Assembly: GCF_902497995.1 (NCBI RefSeq)
Contig: NZ_CABVII010000005.1
Location: 244,751-308,750 of the forward strand
DNA from: Pseudomonas fluorescens
GTDB taxonomy: Bacteria > Pseudomonadota > Gammaproteobacteria > Pseudomonadales > Pseudomonadaceae
Direction of reading: 5' to 3'
DNA length: 64,000 nt
Shown here: positions 8,941 to 19,655 of the stretch, piece by piece
How positions within the stretch are numbered: the first letter of the stretch is position 1
How the letters are laid out: every line of letters begins with the position of its first letter
Made by a program: the position numbers and the translations under genes
Notes under the pieces: model-generated
What the model was told of the DNA's origin: nothing
The model's input: the letters and a program-made list of their open reading frames with translations, nothing else
The model's database searches: none

Positions 8941-9085
8941 ATAATACCACCCCTTCACTCCTCGCCCGTGTTTCGATATCCGTCGTATGTTTTGTTGATC
9001 ACGGCGCGCAGCGCCAGAGCGGCGGGGCAGGGTTATAAGGTAAGGTGGACGCTATGAGCCACCCTAAGTGATGGGGTGGTATTAT
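8941..9085. repeat. Two inverted 19-bp repeats upstream of the Tus-like gene
   Basis: The left copy at 8941-8959 (ATAATACCACCCCTTCACT) is the reverse complement of the right copy at 9067-9085 (AGTGATGGGGTGGTATTAT) except at one base. The right copy ends 15 bases before the ATG of the Tus-like gene. In E. coli, TerB lies immediately upstream of tus and Tus represses itself there; in plasmid R6K two Ter sites face each other. By analogy these are candidate Ter sites or operators. No target duplication was seen that would make them ends of a small mobile element. Confidence 0.6.
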
Positions 9086-9100
9086 TGCGCAGGTTTCCCA

Positions 9101-10069
9101 ATGCCCGACACCGTCAAAGCCGCATATCAGGAACTATTGAGTTCTCTCGCCATTTTTGACGCTGCGTGGCCACCCTTGGTTTGCGCCGGACATGTTTGGC
9201 AGCTTCCAATCTTGAATACCCAGAAAACTCCATCGTATATTCCTGTCAAACACCTGACTGGCCTTGCGGCAGTGAATGCCAGTCGGGCAGCGTTCCGTGA
9301 GTTCGAGCGTGATATTGGCCAAGCACCAGGAACGGTCATGCGGTTGCCGGGATACTTCATCCTTAGCAGTTCTGTCCTTGAACAGGGCAGGGCAGTCAAC
9401 CGCTGCAAAGCAGCCCTCCAGGCTGCTATCGAAGCCGAGCGAGTCGCCCAAAATGTCTCGATAAGTCGCCGATCGCACATTATGCGCCGCTCCCTGGGTA
9501 AAGATTTTTCCCTGAATCAACTCAAACGGTGCATTCAAGTCTTCGACGCCACCCCGCGACAGATTACGTTTACATGGGCCGGGCACACTTCCGGGAAGGA
9601 GAAAGTTGGGGTAGGGGGGCTACGCGAGTACTTGCTTGCCGAGGCTCAAGGTCGCGCCCAGCGTGAAGGTATTGCCATTGAGCAAACGCCCGAATGGATG
9701 GACTTACGAGCCCTATCCAATCTGAGTGATGACGATATGCTTGACTATCCCAAGCAGGTAGCACCTCACCCTCGGTGCATGCTTTGGTTCTCGGGAAGTA
9801 GCCGATACGACGCTATGGTTCACGCAAACCTTCCAATTTTCGTACTCCAGGGCAACGTAGAACCCAAAGTGGTTGGCCTGAAAGACTTCGACAGCCAGGC
9901 GCGCACAGCCAAGCGGCCAGATCAAAAGAATCGCCGAGCAGCCCTACCAGGAGGAAGATTTTTTCTACCCAGTGATGAGCCTAAAACACCACCAGCGGAG
10001 GAAGGTGCACATCTCGACGGTATTGCATCAACCTACGGACAGAGCGAGAGCCTTCAAAATTCGAAATAG
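9101..10069 (+). CDS. Tus-like replication terminus site-binding protein
   Basis: A 322-residue protein (E. coli Tus has 309) that lines up by eye with Tus along much of its length: LAIFDA against LAIFAA, HVWQLP against RVFSLP, VKHLTGLAAVNASRAAFREF against [26 protein letters not shown] against AVRLPG, and FSLNQLKRCIQVFDATPRQI then FTWAG against the ITLNAYRTLTVLHDP...FGWAN stretch. Tus binds Ter DNA and blocks replication forks from one side only. A histidine (H126) lies near the Tus lock residue H144 but the local alignment is not exact. I choose ATG 9101 (AGG 8 bases upstream); GTG 9068 and ATG 9071 fall inside the 19-bp repeat. The basic tail beyond residue 265 is unlike Tus. The gene lies about 4.7 kb from dif. 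Confidence 0.72.
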   Translation: MPDTVKAAYQELLSSLAIFDAAWPPLVCAGHVWQLPILNTQKTPSYIPVKHLTGLAAVNASRAAFREFERDIGQAPGTVMRLPGYFILSSSVLEQGRAVNRCKAALQAAIEAERVAQNVSISRRSHIMRRSLGKDFSLNQLKRCIQVFDATPRQITFTWAGHTSGKEKVGVGGLREYLLAEAQGRAQREGIAIEQTPEWMDLRALSNLSDDDMLDYPKQVAPHPRCMLWFSGSSRYDAMVHANLPIFVLQGNVEPKVVGLKDFDSQARTAKRPDQKNRRAALPGGRFFLPSDEPKTPPAEEGAHLDGIASTYGQSESLQNSK

Positions 10070-10170
10070 GCGACTACGCTGCCTGCCGCAATCGCCCCGT
10101 GACTTCCTCGGAGGCCCCGCCAAACTGCGCAAGATGCAAACCGACTTCTCTCAGTAGAGCTGGAAAGATG

Positions 10171-11136
10171 CTACTTACAGTTGCCCGCTTTCCGATATCC
10201 CGCCGCCTGGGCTCCAGATTCAGAATCAAAAGTTATCTGGTTTTTCGCCGACACCTGACCATAACCAGGGCACCCCATTGACAGGTGATAGATCTGGCTT
10301 TTCCGGTTGCCAATGATCGAACCTGCTCCGCTTGTGCTTGCCAGGGACGGCTGGGCTGCTGCTCGCGGGGGATTCACAGGAATGGCGCTACCCACTCCAT
10401 CACCAACCGCCTTGTATCCTTGCGTCCATCGACGGTCACCGGTTACGAACGGGTTGGAATACCCCATGATTGTCGCAATGCGCCTATCACGCTCTTTCTC
10501 CCAAGCCGAAACGGGGTGCTGTTTGTCCCAGGCCATCAGGAGCTGTTGCTGCTGACGAGACATGTTCAGATTGTATCGGTCGAACATGTAAAAGGTTGTC
10601 CTGGCGACTAGCCCCTTAACCTCGTCACGCGGTTCCGCCGATCGTTGATCGAAATCGACTCGCGTTTTGCACTGCCCATACTGCGGCGCCACTCCGGAAG
10701 CCATACCGTAGTTGAAATTGCTACGGTCGCCGTTCACCTCTCCAACGGATGGGTAGAGGTTGAACAGGTCTGCTTCCATTGCTCGAAAAACTGGATCATC
10801 GTCTACGCAGTGCTCTCGACCACCGTTCTGCCAGCATTGGCGTTGATTACCGAATGTCCAGGCAGGAACGATGTGTTCCCACTCAGTCCGTTCAGCACGG
10901 TTCTGTTGTTTCCTGGTTTGATAGCCGCAAGATTCAGCGTCAATCCGGCCACCCGACTTACCTACCCATGTCCACTTGCAACCACAATACAACTCGCCAA
11001 AGGCACTGTTCGCCTGGTCGAGGTAGATTTTTTGCTTTGCGATGACCTTGGCTTCGGAAAAGGTCGATGGAGGGCTTGAAAAAGCGGGGGTGATTACCGA
11101 GAGGGCCAGTGCTACTACGGAAAGCAGTTTTTTCAT
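10171..11136 (-). CDS. Secreted EndA/Dns-type endonuclease with extra C-terminal domain
   Basis: A 321-residue nuclease of the endonuclease I family, which cuts DNA (and often RNA) non-specifically in the periplasm or outside the cell. Signal peptide MKKLLSVVALALSVITPAFS at 1-20. The catalytic core has H88 in TEWEHIVPAW and metal-site asparagines in DLFNLYPSVGEVNGDRSNFNYG (N126, N135, N140). After the usual domain (to about 240) comes a linker and an Ada-like small domain (YHLSMGCPGY...AAGYRKAGNC, 283-320) that E. coli EndA lacks. I take ATG 11136 because it begins the signal peptide. The upstream frame is open but non-coding in character. Confidence 0.9.
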   Translation of the reverse strand: MKKLLSVVALALSVITPAFSSPPSTFSEAKVIAKQKIYLDQANSAFGELYCGCKWTWVGKSGGRIDAESCGYQTRKQQNRAERTEWEHIVPAWTFGNQRQCWQNGGREHCVDDDPVFRAMEADLFNLYPSVGEVNGDRSNFNYGMASGVAPQYGQCKTRVDFDQRSAEPRDEVKGLVARTTFYMFDRYNLNMSRQQQQLLMAWDKQHPVSAWEKERDRRIATIMGYSNPFVTGDRRWTQGYKAVGDGVGSAIPVNPPRAAAQPSLASTSGAGSIIGNRKSQIYHLSMGCPGYGQVSAKNQITFDSESGAQAAGYRKAGNCK

Positions 11137-11396
11137 TGGACAGCTTAAGCAATTGAAAGGAAACGCATTATACGCACGACTCATCCAGCAATTGCTGGAA
11201 GGACGTGCCTTCAGGTTAGAATGTTCATCAATGTCTGTTCGTAAGAACCCTCCACTCGCTTCGCGTAGTCGCGCCAAGCGGTAGCCGGGCGACCAGCTGC
11301 TCATACGGTTTATGTGGCACAACGGAAAAAGCTTTCAGGGCTTGAAAGCGCGTTGCTACGCACTCACTGCTTATATTATATAGTTAAGGACACAAG

Positions 11397-11456
11397 ATGT
11401 TATTACACGATTTGAGTCTTGGAACAGCCGTATACCAATCGTTATTTGAAGAATGA
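11397..11456 (+). CDS. 19-codon leader ORF coupled to the kinase-like gene
   Basis: MLLHDLSLGTAVYQSLFEE has an AAGGA box 6 bases before its ATG. Its TGA (11454-11456) overlaps the ATG of the next gene (11453) as ATGA. The downstream gene has no good ribosome site of its own, so coupling is likely. A weak promoter may precede it (TTGCTA at 11353, TTATAT at 11376, spacing 17). No regulatory codon run is visible. Confidence 0.5.
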   Translation: MLLHDLSLGTAVYQSLFEE

Positions 11457-12109
11457 ATCGCCCGCTGTTTGTTTCTCTAGATGGGCCCAAGGGAACCGGC
11501 AAAACCACACTGTTGGAGGCCGTTACGAAAGTACTGAGGGCAGACAACAAGAAGGTGATCCGACTTTGCGAGAAAAAAAGCGATCCCTATAGGGGTGAAA
11601 CAATGGCCCTCGTTAACAAACTCGTCAGAAATCCCACCCGGGATTTGGAGTTGGGGGTTTGTGAGCGCTTTGCTGATAGCCGTACCTGGATTTCCCAGCA
11701 CGTGCTGACTAAACAGCCACCGGGCAGCATCATCTTGATCGATCGCTGGTACCCGTCTGATGCCGCGTTTCGCCGGCTAGTCCCGTTTGCAGAGATTCTA
11801 CAGTTGAACATCGATCGAAACGTGCGAGTGCCAGACCTGCATGTCGGGGTTGTCACCGCCCCTGATGTTTCATGGGCGAGGGCAGAGGCACGATCTCGCG
11901 GGTTGGGCAGTACTGTGATCCATAACCTGGAAGAGCATGTCGCTTGTACCAAGGCGTTCGAGCGAGCGATTGCAGATCACGGCTGGGTTTTATGCCGTAA
12001 TGAAGGAACGATCGAAGACGCAACGATGCAGGTGATTTCTGAGATCTATAGAGTGCTTCGATGCCCCGTAGGCGAAGTTCGCGGCGCCGGCCTTGATGCG
12101 ATCACGTAG
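11453..12109 (+). CDS. dTMP-kinase-like P-loop protein
   Basis: A 218-residue P-loop protein with Walker A DGPKGTGKTT (10-19), the DRWYPSDAAF motif at 97-106 where thymidylate kinases carry their DR-Y acceptor-site motif, and a lid-like stretch RAEARSRGLG near 145. It is related to but divergent from Tmk, which makes dTDP from dTMP; such orphan copies occur on phages and islands. Translation probably depends on the overlapping leader ORF. The true substrate is not visible. Confidence 0.7.
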   Translation: MNRPLFVSLDGPKGTGKTTLLEAVTKVLRADNKKVIRLCEKKSDPYRGETMALVNKLVRNPTRDLELGVCERFADSRTWISQHVLTKQPPGSIILIDRWYPSDAAFRRLVPFAEILQLNIDRNVRVPDLHVGVVTAPDVSWARAEARSRGLGSTVIHNLEEHVACTKAFERAIADHGWVLCRNEGTIEDATMQVISEIYRVLRCPVGEVRGAGLDAIT

Positions 12110-12444
12110 ACACGCTTGCCGCTTGCTATCTCTCGATCCGTCGCCAGCTGGCTGCCTGCAGTTCGGTCAGAAGGGCTTCGACCACAAACTCTGGTGGTTT
12201 GGGATTGGGCCCGACAGACAGATTGGTCAACGTCACCTTCTTCTACTACCGTAACCAAACGCGCTAACTGTAACCGCAGGATTGGTTGCAACAAGTACGC
12301 GGACCGGGACAGCGTCATGGGAGTAACCAAAGCCATCAACGGTGAACAGGTCGGCTTGGAAGAGCGCAAGGACTGGACGAAGAAGGCGCGGAAAATCTGG
12401 TTCTGAATGTTCGGCGCGCGGCGCCATGTGGACAGGAGAGGCTT
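12110..12444. other. Gap with no convincing gene
   Basis: This stretch between the kinase-like and DUF3616 genes has an open frame at 12116-12406 (+) ending RKDWTKKARKIWF. It lacks a ribosome site and its first half looks out of frame. Another frame holds FDHKLWWFGIGP. A decayed gene is possible; I do not annotate a product. Confidence 0.3.
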
Positions 12445-13536
12445 ATGAGCGTCCGAAGCAATGCTGCGAAGTTGAGATTTGATCCGGCGTTTGCGTCGTT
12501 GCGCGATGGCCTTTCGGTCGCTCAGCAGATTGGCGACTCACTTTGGGTGGCCAACGACGAAACCACGAACCTGGAACGCCTGAAAATCCAGGATGCTGCA
12601 CCCGGCGACGTCGTGAGGTGCGATGAGCACCAATCGTTCCAGCTCTTGGACTATCTGGACCTGCCCCTACCGAATCAAGACGCCGAGATCGATATCGAGG
12701 GCTTGGCCTATGCCCAGGACAGTGGTTACCTCTGGGTGGTGGGCTCCCATAGCCTGAAGCGAAAGAAGGCCGAGGTCGACAACCCTGCGCAGAGAAATAT
12801 CAAGCGACTATCGACGGTAGAGGCCGACGGCAATCGCTTTCTGCTGGCCCGCATCCCTGTGGTACAGCAGAACGACGGCTATGTACTCGCCAGGAAGGTG
12901 GACACCGATGGACGTACGGCGGCGCAGCTACATGGCAACAAGGTCGGTAACGACCTGACCACGGAAATTGCTGGAGATGATCAGCTATGCGACTTCCTGC
13001 GTATCCCGGGTAAAGACAACGGCTTCGATATCGAAGGGTTGGCGGTGATCGGCTCACGCCTTTTGCTGGGGCTGCGTGGACCGGTCCTTCGCGGTTGGGC
13101 TGTGCTGCTGGAGATCGAGCCCGAGCTGAGCGACGACTCGACTGACACGCTGGTGCTTAAGAAGATCAGCCCGGATGGGCGCCGCTACCGGAAGCACTTT
13201 TTCGCACTAAACGGCCTGGGAGTGCGTGACCTGTGCACGAGCGGCGACGATCTGCTGATCCTGGCGGGTCCCACCATGGACCTGGACGGTCCGGTAACGG
13301 TCTTCCGCTGGCGCGGCGGTTTCGCGTCCGACGAGGAAAGCGTGGTCTTTACGGATCAATTGGAGGAAGTGCTGAAGGTGCCTTTCGGGCAAGGCAATGA
13401 TCACGCTGAGGGCATGTGTCTGTTCGAATCGGGAGAGCAGCTTGGGGAGGTTCTGCTGATCCTCTACGACTCCGCGGCGAAGTGTCGTAAACACGGCGCT
13501 ACGGATGTGGAAGGGGACCTGTTCATCCTGAATTAG
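12445..13536 (+). CDS. DUF3616 domain protein
   Basis: A 363-residue protein with the DUF3616 pattern: SLWVANDETTNLERL (about 32-46), EIDIEGLAYAQDSGYLWVVG (about 78-97), GFDIEGLAVIGSRLLLGLRG (about 193-212) and GNDHAEGMCLFE (about 326). The repeated D-I-E-G-L blocks suggest a beta-propeller resembling phytase/SdiA-regulated proteins. It has no signal peptide, so it is likely cytoplasmic. AGGAGAGGC lies directly before the ATG. The function is unknown; it is the last gene of the accessory block before dif. Confidence 0.85.
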   Translation: MSVRSNAAKLRFDPAFASLRDGLSVAQQIGDSLWVANDETTNLERLKIQDAAPGDVVRCDEHQSFQLLDYLDLPLPNQDAEIDIEGLAYAQDSGYLWVVGSHSLKRKKAEVDNPAQRNIKRLSTVEADGNRFLLARIPVVQQNDGYVLARKVDTDGRTAAQLHGNKVGNDLTTEIAGDDQLCDFLRIPGKDNGFDIEGLAVIGSRLLLGLRGPVLRGWAVLLEIEPELSDDSTDTLVLKKISPDGRRYRKHFFALNGLGVRDLCTSGDDLLILAGPTMDLDGPVTVFRWRGGFASDEESVVFTDQLEEVLKVPFGQGNDHAEGMCLFESGEQLGEVLLILYDSAAKCRKHGATDVEGDLFILN

Positions 13537-14078
13537 GTCCGTCCGTGTGTTTTCAGCGCAGGCTCTTCAGCGCGCGGGATGCTTGGGTGAATCCATGATG
13601 ATGCGGTGTGCTTGAGGGCCAGCGCAGCCTTCGGCAGCGGCTACGGGCGTAAGCCTGCGTGAAATGTTGAGGGCAACGGCCCGCGCGTTGCTGCAGATTT
13701 CACGTAGGAGCGCATTAGAAAAATCTCGATTGTTGATGTGATCACGGTGTATTCATTTAAGAGCGGAGGTTTGGACGAAGCGGGCGTTAATCAGCATGAG
13801 CACCCGCCACTCAATACGCGATTTAACATAATATACATTATGCGAACCAAAGGATTGGTGCATCAGGGTCGATGAGGTCAGATTTCAAGGCTGGCAATCC
13901 CTCTCTGGCCGACCCTGTAAATTGTCGATGCTCTGATGACATCTGCTCCACGCTATTTCCCATTCTGTTCCATGACTTCACTGAAGACGCTTTGTTGCTA
14001 GCGTCGATGACGTTGCTCATACTCGCGAACTTGGCATTGATCGAATCTGCAGGCAGACACTCCGCACAGGAATCCGAA
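13537..14078. other. Terminus gap containing dif
   Basis: A 542-base stretch without a firm gene. It holds a REP-like half (GCAGCCTTCGGCAGCGGCTAC, near 13630), then dif at 13821-13848. A 60-codon minus-strand ORF (14020-13838) reads MSNVIDASNKASSVKSWNRM onward and stops inside the XerC arm of dif; it has no good ribosome site and is probably chance or a remnant. Confidence 0.5.
13821..13848 (-). other. dif: dif, chromosome dimer resolution site
   Basis: On the minus strand the site reads GGTTCGCATAA (XerC arm, 13848-13838), TGTATA (centre, 13837-13832), TTATGTTAAAT (XerD arm, 13831-13821). The E. coli dif I know has GGTGCGCATAA in the XerC arm and is otherwise the same, so 27 of 28 bases agree. 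XerC and XerD resolve chromosome dimers here under FtsK control. FtsK-orienting octamers that I found by eye point to it from both sides. Confidence 0.95.
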
Positions 14079-14519
14079 ATGATAAGAGCATTTGAGCAGC
14101 ATGATATGGAACGCATTCTGGACATCTGGCTCAGCGCTTCGCTAAAAGCCCATGACTTTATAGAGGCTGCGCACTGGCAATCCCATGTGGAGACGCTGCG
14201 TAACATCTATATCCCGGCATCAGAGTCTTATGTGATCGAGGAGCAATCCAGGGTTTTAGGGTTTTGCTCGTTGCTGGACAACCAGCTTGCGGCGCTGTTC
14301 ATAGACCCCGCATTTCAAGGCAAGGGCCTGGGTAAGCAGTTACTCAAGCATGCAAAAGCCTTGCGCAATCAATTGACCCTGACGGTTTACAAGGAAAACA
14401 CCCCGGGTTGCGCCTTTTACCTATCGCAAGGTTGTGTCGTGGTTCAAGAGCAAATTGACGCTCAAACAGGACAGACCGAATACCTGATGGCGACCGCTAA
14501 TGCCATCGCCAGGGCCTGA
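14079..14519 (+). CDS. GNAT N-acetyltransferase, YiaC-like
   Basis: A 146-residue acetyltransferase. MIRAFEQHDMERILDIWLSA and FYLSQGCVVV match the ends of E. coli YiaC, and the acetyl-CoA site is FIDPAFQGKGLGKQLL (about 88-103, the Q-G-x-G-x-G/A turn). I choose ATG 14079 because the GNAT fold begins there and AGGA lies upstream; the open frame extends 69 codons further without domain support. YiaC acetylates protein lysines in E. coli; substrate transfer to this protein is uncertain. Confidence 0.85.
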   Translation: MIRAFEQHDMERILDIWLSASLKAHDFIEAAHWQSHVETLRNIYIPASESYVIEEQSRVLGFCSLLDNQLAALFIDPAFQGKGLGKQLLKHAKALRNQLTLTVYKENTPGCAFYLSQGCVVVQEQIDAQTGQTEYLMATANAIARA

Positions 14520-14623
14520 CACCTTCTCTTTAAATAACCAAATATTATAACTAAACTAAAAATCTATTTAGTTGAGTTATATATATCCGCTCGTTAATTC
14601 CGCTGTATCAAATTATCAACGCC

Positions 14624-15544
14624 CTACCCAACCCGGGCCCCGTGACAGCTACGCTTGAGCGTTTCACTTGGCAACTCTTGAAACAACGCCCGATAGCTGC
14701 TGGAAAACCTGCCCAGGTGCCAGAACGACCACTGCATCGCCACTTCGGCCACCGTGGTCTCCATGGGCGAGCGCTTTAGCAGTTCACGGTGCGCGCTGTT
14801 GAGCCGGCGCAAGCGTAGCCAATGGCTGGGCGTCATGCCGGTGTAGGCCTTGAACGCCTGCTGCAACTGGCGCAGGGACACCCCGGCTGCCCGAGAAAGC
14901 GCCAGCAGGTTCAGGGTTTCTTCCGGAACGTCGGCCGCCCATTCACCGATACGCTTCATGACCGCGCGTTCTTCGGCGCGGCGCCGCAGACCTCCGCGAT
15001 CGAGGCAGACGCAGGCATTATCGAGGATGTACAGGCAGTCCTCCAGCAGCTGCTGGGTCAATGCCTCCTTGCTCGGCGGATCGAGTGTCTGCGCCAGCCG
15101 GGTCAGGGTCCCGCTCAACCAGCGGCTGAACAGCGCGTTTTGCCCCGAGTTCAGCGGCGCCATGAACAGCCCTTCAAGCCGCTCGACATCCAGGCCGTGA
15201 CGCTGAACGAACGCCGGACCGAACACCACGGCGATTTCCTGGTAGTTCTGCGGGGTGATCCAGATGTTGCGGCTTTCTTCATTCAACACGTACAGCGCGT
15301 TATCGCTGCGATCGAAACAGAACGCCAGTGAGCCTTCGGGCGCGCTGAAATTCTGCTCGACCCGGGTGTTCATGTGTTCCTCGTAGATCTCCACGCCTTG
15401 CAGGTCCAGGTAGCGCACCCGTCCGGCGAAATGACCCGGCGACATCTGCTGGTAGTGCTGGACCCAACCGGGTGTGGCGCGGATCTGTTCGGCGACATCT
15501 TCGGTGTTGAAGGCTTGGACCTGTAACGGACTGGACGCTGTCAT
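14624..15544 (-). CDS. AraC-family transcriptional regulator
   Basis: A 306-residue regulator with a C-terminal pair of AraC helix-turn-helix motifs at about 205-300 (LLALSRAAGVSLRQLQQAFK, then VAEVAMQWSFWHLGRFSSSY). The N-terminal domain is of the type seen in EutR-like amine regulators. It is divergent from the gamma-glutamyl-amine genes beginning at 15706, so it most likely activates them in response to the amine. The intergenic space of 161 bases must contain its operator. Confidence 0.88.
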   Translation of the reverse strand: MTASSPLQVQAFNTEDVAEQIRATPGWVQHYQQMSPGHFAGRVRYLDLQGVEIYEEHMNTRVEQNFSAPEGSLAFCFDRSDNALYVLNEESRNIWITPQNYQEIAVVFGPAFVQRHGLDVERLEGLFMAPLNSGQNALFSRWLSGTLTRLAQTLDPPSKEALTQQLLEDCLYILDNACVCLDRGGLRRRAEERAVMKRIGEWAADVPEETLNLLALSRAAGVSLRQLQQAFKAYTGMTPSHWLRLRRLNSAHRELLKRSPMETTVAEVAMQWSFWHLGRFSSSYRALFQELPSETLKRSCHGARVG

Positions 15545-15705
15545 GGGAGACCTTACGCACTCGTTTGGTGCGTTTTGGTGCTGCTGAAAGTGGATAGATG
15601 GATCGGCAAGGCTCGCCCAAGATAGTCGTCAACGCGCCACAGGGGAAGTGTGTGGTGGATGAAACCACCCTCCCCGGCGTTAATGAAACCAATGACGAGG
15701 TCTTT

Positions 15706-17064
15706 ATGAATGTCCCTTTCGATCAGCTGTTCACTTGGCTGAAAGATCACAAGATTACCGAAGTCGAGTGCGTCGTCAGCGACCTGACGGGCATTGCACG
15801 CGGCAAAATCGCACCCACCAACAAGTTCCTGCATGAGCGAGGCATGCGCTTGCCGGAAAGTGTGCTGTTGCAAACGGTAACCGGGGACTTTGTCGACGAT
15901 GACATCTACTACGACCTGCTCGATCCGGCCGACATCGACATGGTGTGCAAGCCCGTTTCCGATGCGGTTTACGTGATTCCGTGGGCCATCGAGCCGACCG
16001 CCATCGTGATCCACGATACCTTCGACAAGTTCGGCAACCCGGTCGAACTGTCGCCGCGCAACGTGCTGAAGAAAGTCCTGCAGCTGTACACCGACAAAGG
16101 CTGGAAGCCGATTGTCGCGCCGGAAATGGAGTTCTACCTGACCCAGCGCTGCGAAGATCCGGACTTGCCGCTCAAGGCGCCGCTGGGCCGTTCGGGCCGT
16201 GCGGAAAGTGGCCGGCAGTCGTTTTCCATCGACGCCGCCAACGAATTCGATCCGCTGTTCGAGGACGTCTACGACTGGTGCGAACTGCAGGGCCTGGACC
16301 TCGACACCTTGATCCACGAAGACGGCCCGGCGCAGATGGAAATCAACTTCCGTCACGGCGACGCGCTGGACCTGGCCGACCAGATCACCGTGTTCAAGCG
16401 CACCTTGCGCGAGGCGGCGCTCAAGCACAACGTCACCGCGACCTTCATGGCCAAGCCGATCGGCGATGAGCCTGGCAGCGCCATGCACATTCACCAGAGC
16501 GTGGTCGATATCGCCAGCGGCCGGCCGATCTTCGCCGATGCCGAAGGCAACATGAGCGAGCTGTTCCTGCACCATATCGGCGGCCTGCAAAAGTACATCC
16601 CCAAAGTGCTGCCGATGTTCGCGCCCAACGTGAACTCCTTCCGCCGCTTCCTGCCGGACACCTCGGCCCCGGTCAACGTCGAATGGGGCGAAGAAAACCG
16701 CACCGTCGGCCTGCGTGTACCGACCTCCACGCCGGATTCGATGCGCGTGGAGAACCGCTTGCCGGGCGCTGATGCCAACCCTTACCTGGCGATTGCGGCG
16801 AGTTTGTTGTGCGGCTACCTCGGCATGGTCGAACGCATTGAACCAAGCGCTGCGGTCCAGGGCCGTGCCTACGAACGGCGCAATCTGCGCCTGCCGATCA
16901 CCATCGAAGACGCCCTGACGCAGATGGAGGAATGCGAAACCGTCGGCCGCTACCTGGGCAGCAAGTTCGTGCGCGGTTACGTCGCGGTCAAGCGCGCCGA
17001 ACACGAGAACTTCAAGCGGGTGATCAGTTCCTGGGAGCGGGAGTTTCTGTTGCTTAGTGTCTGA
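15706..17064 (+). CDS. Glutamine-synthetase-family gamma-glutamylamine ligase
   Basis: A 452-residue glutamine synthetase homologue of the PuuA type, which joins glutamate to an amine with ATP. Key pieces are EMEFYLT (about 141), the PAQMEINFRHGDALDLADQI block, MHIHQS near 262, and NPYLAIAASLL near 357. The opening EVECVVSDLTGIARGK is typical of the PuuA/GlnA3 group rather than of nitrogen-assimilating GlnA. ATG 15706 has GAGG upstream, and the protein starts as other PuuA proteins do. The following genes encode a PotF-like binding protein and a PuuB-like oxidase, which points to polyamine or related amine catabolism. The exact amine is unknown. Confidence 0.85.
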   Translation: MNVPFDQLFTWLKDHKITEVECVVSDLTGIARGKIAPTNKFLHERGMRLPESVLLQTVTGDFVDDDIYYDLLDPADIDMVCKPVSDAVYVIPWAIEPTAIVIHDTFDKFGNPVELSPRNVLKKVLQLYTDKGWKPIVAPEMEFYLTQRCEDPDLPLKAPLGRSGRAESGRQSFSIDAANEFDPLFEDVYDWCELQGLDLDTLIHEDGPAQMEINFRHGDALDLADQITVFKRTLREAALKHNVTATFMAKPIGDEPGSAMHIHQSVVDIASGRPIFADAEGNMSELFLHHIGGLQKYIPKVLPMFAPNVNSFRRFLPDTSAPVNVEWGEENRTVGLRVPTSTPDSMRVENRLPGADANPYLAIAASLLCGYLGMVERIEPSAAVQGRAYERRNLRLPITIEDALTQMEECETVGRYLGSKFVRGYVAVKRAEHENFKRVISSWEREFLLLSV

Positions 17065-17095
17065 GACCTCACTCCCCGATTAGATCACAGTCCCC

Positions 17096-17185
17096 TGTGG
17101 GAGCGGGCTTGCTCGCGAAGGCGGCGCCATAGTCACTAATGATGTCGCCTGACACGCCGCTTTCGCGAGCAAGCCCGCTCCCACA
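17096..17185. repeat. REP pair (inverted)
   Basis: Two facing copies of the Pseudomonas REP, TGTGGGAGCGGGCTTGCTCG and its complement, separated by about 40 bases. They lie between the ligase and the binding-protein gene. Confidence 0.9.
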
Positions 17186-17193
17186 TGGGGTAG

Positions 17194-19625
<2,432 letters not shown>

Positions 19626-19655
19626 CGAAGAAGCCATTGGTTGCCTGACAGGCCG

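Noticed and set aside
8941..9085. Small MITE-like element with 19-bp ends
   Set aside because: No target-site duplication beyond the ends, and no second copy in this window; the operator/Ter explanation fits the gene position better, though a MITE is not excluded.
9068..9100. GTG 9068 or ATG 9071 as start of the Tus-like gene
   Set aside because: Both lie in the 19-bp repeat. ATG 9101 has an AGG box and begins where similarity to Tus begins.
12116..12406. 96-codon ORF between the kinase-like and DUF3616 genes
   Set aside because: No ribosome site and uneven composition; no family recognised. Left as a gap note.
13838..14020. 60-codon minus-strand ORF ending inside dif
   Set aside because: No ribosome site, no recognisable family and its stop falls in the XerC arm of dif; probably chance or a remnant.
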